A stretch of DNA of 46,937 bases from Lenisia limosa (Eukaryota > Breviatea). The notes beneath the pieces were generated by a model, which had not been told where the DNA came from, made no database searches, and saw only the letters and a list, made by a program, of their open reading frames with translations. The position numbers were made by a program, and so were the translations under genes. Shown in pieces: positions 43,346-46,937 of this stretch (positions are counted from its first letter, which is position 1; each line of letters opens with the position of its first letter). The stretch is from the NCBI GenBank assembly GCA_001655205.1, contig LPNZ01011412.1, forward strand, positions 1-46,937. The letters run 5' to 3'.

Positions 43346-45499
43346 CACATGGCCTTGGCCTTTGCGATGGCAGTCGCAAGTCTTTTGGTGCTTTCAGCCA
43401 GCTCATCCTCATTGTACCACGAAAAGGCCAGACGCATATGCCGACCATGCTTGTCTTTTTTGGGTGTGAAGAGAGGACCAGGGCTAAACATTTAGATATT
43501 TGTGGTGGCTTACATGAAGGAAACGCCCTCTTCTTGAGCAATGGGCAAAAACGTGTCAACAGTGAGGCCCTGAGGGAGCTCGGCCCAAACAAAGTATCCG
43601 CCTGTGAAAGTCAAAAAAGAACTGTTGCAAAACAACAACTTAGTCAAAAGCCGAGTATTAATCAGCCCACCTTCCGGCTTGGTAAATGAGACACTTGGAC
43701 AGTTGTCAGTAAGGCCTTTGCAAAGTGCTTCACACCTTGAACCGAGGCTGGTTCGAACCTACAGTGCAAATTGGTAACAACTCCCTCACAAATTTCGCTT
43801 CATGGAACACCTACCAGGTCCATGTATTGGTCAAGTTCTCCTCGTTTGATGATTCCCGTCACAATTCCTGAAGTATTACACAGACAACGATAATGGAAAT
43901 GGGGAAAAGCAAGACCATGACCGCGAACCTGATGTGAACGTATTCATGCCTCCAGCGCTGTTGAGAACCATGGCCTTGGACAACTTCTCAGCCATTTCAG
44001 TGCTTCCCTCAATCCAGCCAAGACGCAGACCGGGTGCAAGAATCTTCGAGAAGGACCCCAAACTAACAACACTACCACTCTTAAACTCCCCTTGACCGAA
44101 GGAGCCTGGGAAATGAAGGAATGCGTATTGAGAGACCAACCGATCATCTCATCATAGCGCACGAGGGGGGGCTTGGACTTTCCCTTGAACTGTAGCATTT
44201 GGTACACATCATCACAAATAATTGCAAAGTCTGACTTACGCGAGATACGCTAATGAGTCAAATTAAACAAAGAAATCAAAGATGAAAGAGCGATAGCAAA
44301 CCACAAGCGCTTCCCTTTTGTTTTCGGCCAAATTTGTTGCTGATGGGTTACTGAGAAGTTAGCTTGGAAAAGAGATGCCGATTACAAGGCCATTTGTAGA
44401 GACATTTGATATTCCGAGTTCCTACCTGTGGTCAGTGATGGCATATAGGAAACGAGGGGAATAGTCTTTCAGCTTCAAGTTCAGATCATCAAGATCGATT
44501 CCTGAATGTCAATTCACATGGTTGCTTGAATCCAACCGTTTTCAGTAGATCTGATTGGGACAATGTTCAAACCATGGTCTTTGAGCACGCCAAGACCTGA
44601 GTCATTAGTGCTGAACGCAATCAGTCAATTAGCCCACCAAGGTGGTAAATGGGGTCTTCGACAAAAACTGTGTCACCGGCTTTACTCAGCATCTACATAA
44701 ACGTCAATAACAGCAACAAATGCGTCTCATCTTAATCCAAAAAGACAGAATTTCTCTCTCAATTGAATTGTATCCTTTTCTTGACAAGGAATCCACCCCC
44801 ACGACAAATACAATTATTTAGAAACAATAGTAGAGTCCATTTATCCACAGCCCCTTGTTTCTCAGTTTACCAAAAACCTTTTCAAAGTCCGTACACGCTT
44901 ACGTTCATGGACTAAAAAGTGACAAAAACGAGAAAAATAACAAAATTTTACAACAATGGACCCACAAGATACAGGCCGTAGGAGCTGCCGTTTGTGGTGA
45001 TGAAGTTCTGAGCAGTGTGTTCAGATTTTTCCATTCCTGAATATAGTAATCCCCAATGCATTCATATTTTGCTTCATTTCGGTCCATCACAGACCGCTGC
45101 AATTTCGATAATTATGGCTGATTCGTCAAGACATTCGGTCTAATTCAGAAGAAAAGCCCACGTACCATGAGGCAAGGCGTATTGCCGCGATGTCAGCTCG
45201 AGTAACTGCTCGCGGAATGGACGTCTTCCTTTTTCCGAACCATAGTGAAGCATTCCTACTGCGTTATTTTGACATTCACAGAATTGTTTATTGAATCATG
45301 GCAAGCTGTGCTTTCAACACAATAATTATCCAATTCACCCCCCCCCCCCNNNNNNNNNNNNNNNNNNNNNNNNNNNNNNNNNNNNNNNNNNNNNNNNNNN
45401 NNNNNNNNNNNNNNNNNNNNNNNNNNNNNNNNNNNNNACATCTCTGGCAGGCAATATGTCACTCGGCTGCCCACGACCAAGGTTCAGCACCTTGTCCAT
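43346..45499 (-). CDS. PLP-dependent class I/II aminotransferase
   Basis: About 13 exons from ATG 45499 (MDKVLNLGRGQPSDILPARD) to TGA 43346-43348, interrupted by a gap after exon 1. Family landmarks in order: LHYGSEKGRRPFREQLLEL, FITTNGSSYGLYL, LSKAGDTVFVEDPIYHLGLG, FLYAITDHSNPSATNLAENK (the usual NPTG is NPSA), SDFAIICDDVYQML (the Asp and Tyr that hold PLP), VVSLGSFSKILAPGLRLGWI with the Schiff-base Lys in SFSK, and near the C-terminus GGYFVWAELPQG and MRLAFSWYNEDELAE. These are closest to the 2-aminoadipate / aromatic (LysN, ARO8, valine-pyruvate) branch. The amino-acid substrate cannot be told. The C-terminal conserved Arg that binds the substrate carboxylate appears as HMRLAFSW. No targeting peptide is evident, so cytosolic. 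Confidence 0.88.
45350..45437. other. Assembly gap in the aminotransferase gene
   Basis: Run of N directly after a C homopolymer. Confidence 0.99.
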
Positions 45500-45832
45500 T
45501 GTGGCTCCCCTCACCGCCTCCGGAGGGTTACTACAATGTCAGCTTCAAAGTCGGCATAGCACCAGTGTGATAACCAGATTTCTTGTTGTAGGGGGGGATG
45601 ATAAAATGAAGGCATCGTGATACGATTAGACCAACGGATTAAGCATCTGGAACTCCAAAGCCTGAGCAAACTGGTCAATCAACTGGCCTTATTACAGTAA
45701 TATACAATGACCCAGTTCCCCAACCAAGGAAACAAAATGATGAACAATGTGAAACCAGGCACAAAAACACTCCACCCAATAGTATATACTAGAGCGTTTA
45801 TGAACATAGACTCGGCATTGACCCCCCCCCCC

Positions 45833-46007
45833 NNNNNNNNNNNNNNNNNNNNNNNNNNNNNNNNNNNNNNNNNNNNNNNNNNNNNNNNNNNNNNNNNNNN
45901 NNNNNNNNNNNNNNNNNNNNNNNNNNNNNNNNNNNNNNNNNNNNNNNNNNNNNNNNNNNNNNNNNNNNNNNNNNNNNNNNNNNNNNNNNNNNNNNNNNNN
46001 NNNNNNN
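45833..46007. other. Assembly gap
   Basis: Run of N directly after a C homopolymer. Confidence 0.99.
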
Positions 46008-46346
46008 TCATCATAGTTTTACCCCAACCTTGGAGTGAAGACAGACATGGCTCTAGAAAGGGTTGGGATAATAGACCTGGAGATTGTACAGAGTCGTGTG
46101 GTGAGCATTCGCTGCGACACGTAAGAAACTTGGTCAAGAATAACAATGAAAAAAGCCCATTGATACCCTACCCACAACGGCTTTCTTGGTAACTGTCAGT
46201 CAAGTGATCCTGTACCGTTTTTTCTTGTCAACTTGTGACCCCTACTGTTTTCTTCTTTCGTACGTATTAATAATCTAATAATTCCCTCCTCTTTGTCTTA
46301 TCTGTCGCGAAACAAAAGGAAAAAACAAAAAGGGGGGGGGGGGCAT

Positions 46347-46435
46347 NNNNNNNNNNNNNNNNNNNNNNNNNNNNNNNNNNNNNNNNNNNNNNNNNNNNNN
46401 NNNNNNNNNNNNNNNNNNNNNNNNNNNNNNNNNNN
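46347..46435. other. Assembly gap
   Basis: Run of N three bases after a G homopolymer. Confidence 0.99.
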
Positions 46436-46937
46436 CTTGAGGCTGGCTTGCAAGAGGTAACCCATTCTTTGCACCTTGCCCCCCGCCCCCCTATCCCTAT
46501 TTTTTATTTTTTTGCGAGCATTGCGGGCGGTTCCCTTTGCAACAAGGAGAAATTGGGAAAGAACAAGAACAAGAAAAAGAAGTGACTCAATCATAACAAT
46601 CATTAGTGTATCAAGATGAAGTCTCTTGAAAGAAAAGCTATTATTCTGGTTTGTGGGTTGATATCCCTTATGGAGGATGTTATTATGGCTACCTTGGAGC
46701 TTAACTTTGAGGTCAAAATAAGATATTGTTGAGAAAAGGCAAAGGGGGTCGTTGAAGGTTGTGGAAAGCTCCTAAATACACTGCCCCTCAAATGAAAGAA
46801 GTGTCAATGGAAGGTGTAATACAATCCCCAATAAGGTATTTGAGTGGTCATTTGATGGCCACATAATTGCCAATAGTATGTCATATCAAAATACTAGATT
46901 GAGTTAAAACACCAATATATCCAATTTCTGACTTCTT

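Larger units (their letters stand above)
45500..46937. other. Poorly resolved end region with two gaps
   Basis: Two gaps (45833-46007 and 46347-46435) each lie at or within three bases of a C or G homopolymer. Possible plus-strand first exons are ATG 46047-46100 (MALERVGIIDLEIVQSRV, then GTGAGC) and ATG 46617 onward (MKSLERKAIILVCGLISLME), but neither could be joined to a second exon. A hydrophobic minus-strand frame at 46298-46603 spans a gap and is not supported. Confidence 0.3.

Noticed and set aside
45220-45260. MITE-like terminus (TTTTTCCGAACCATAGTGAAGC)
   Set aside because: Similar to the 6511 element's right end, but it encodes the conserved aminotransferase segment MLHYGSEKG on the minus strand, so the likeness is chance.
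45610-45665. tRNA-like stretch near the 45.6-kb region
   Set aside because: Part of it resembles an anticodon arm by eye, but D- and T-arm pairings and the GTTC box are missing.
1-46937. Altered genetic code
   Set aside because: In-frame stops in apparent exons are all removed by plausible short introns, and TAA, TAG and TGA each end assembled genes.

Overview
The window is nuclear DNA of an intron-rich unicellular eukaryote. Genes are split into many short exons by GT-AG introns, mostly 30-100 nt and apparently down to about 20 nt. Intergenic spaces are short, the standard code fits every gene that could be assembled (TAA, TAG and TGA all end genes), and no operon or bacterial feature is present. 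The lineage cannot be fixed from this sequence. A transmembrane cyclase with swapped catalytic domains, an H-type lectin and Sushi/RCC1 secreted proteins suggest a free-living heterotrophic protist. Twelve N-gaps interrupt the window, most beside G, C or T homopolymers.

Layout. 1-4.4 kb: fragments of minus-strand genes, a multi-domain H-type lectin (minus), the tail of a plus-strand membrane protein and a small minus-strand membrane protein. 4.6-7.9 kb: a large unrecognised plus-strand gene with an intact MITE in one intron. 8.1-11.9 kb: a minus-strand acidic/basic (probably nuclear) protein gene whose 1.1-kb intron holds nested terminal-inverted-repeat elements. 12.0-12.4 kb: a short minus-strand gene. 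12.9-14.6 kb: an HNH-like zinc-binding protein with a lysine-rich tail (plus). 14.9-16.6 kb: DTWD1, a tRNA-uridine aminocarboxypropyltransferase (minus). 16.9-19.4 kb: a membrane-anchored protein of unknown family (plus). 19.6-21.8 kb: a secretory-pathway short-chain dehydrogenase (minus). 22.0-24.7 kb: a secreted protein (plus). 24.9-28.2 kb: a secreted Sushi plus RCC1-repeat protein (minus). 28.4-29.1 kb: LSm5 (plus). 29.2-35.3 kb: a long Ser/Pro-rich protein (minus) with a possible plus-strand gene nested in one intron. 36.4-43.1 kb: a 12-TM class III nucleotide cyclase (plus). 43.3-45.5 kb: a PLP-dependent class I/II aminotransferase (minus).

Genes alternate in divergent pairs with about 240-270 bp between start codons and convergent pairs with short 3' spacers, the usual form of a compact protist genome. 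There is no shared pathway. Housekeeping genes (LSm5 for RNA decay/splicing, DTWD1 for tRNA modification, aminotransferase) sit among signalling and cell-surface or secreted genes.

The most notable content is the cyclase: its first catalytic domain keeps the Asn-Arg transition-state pair but lacks both metal aspartates, while its second keeps both aspartates but lacks Asn-Arg. This is the reverse of animal adenylyl cyclases. Also notable are tandem duplications that copy splice sites, nested inverted-repeat elements with target-site duplications inside introns, and very short introns. Exon boundaries were worked out by hand from splice signals and reading frame, so individual boundaries may be off even where the gene call is firm.
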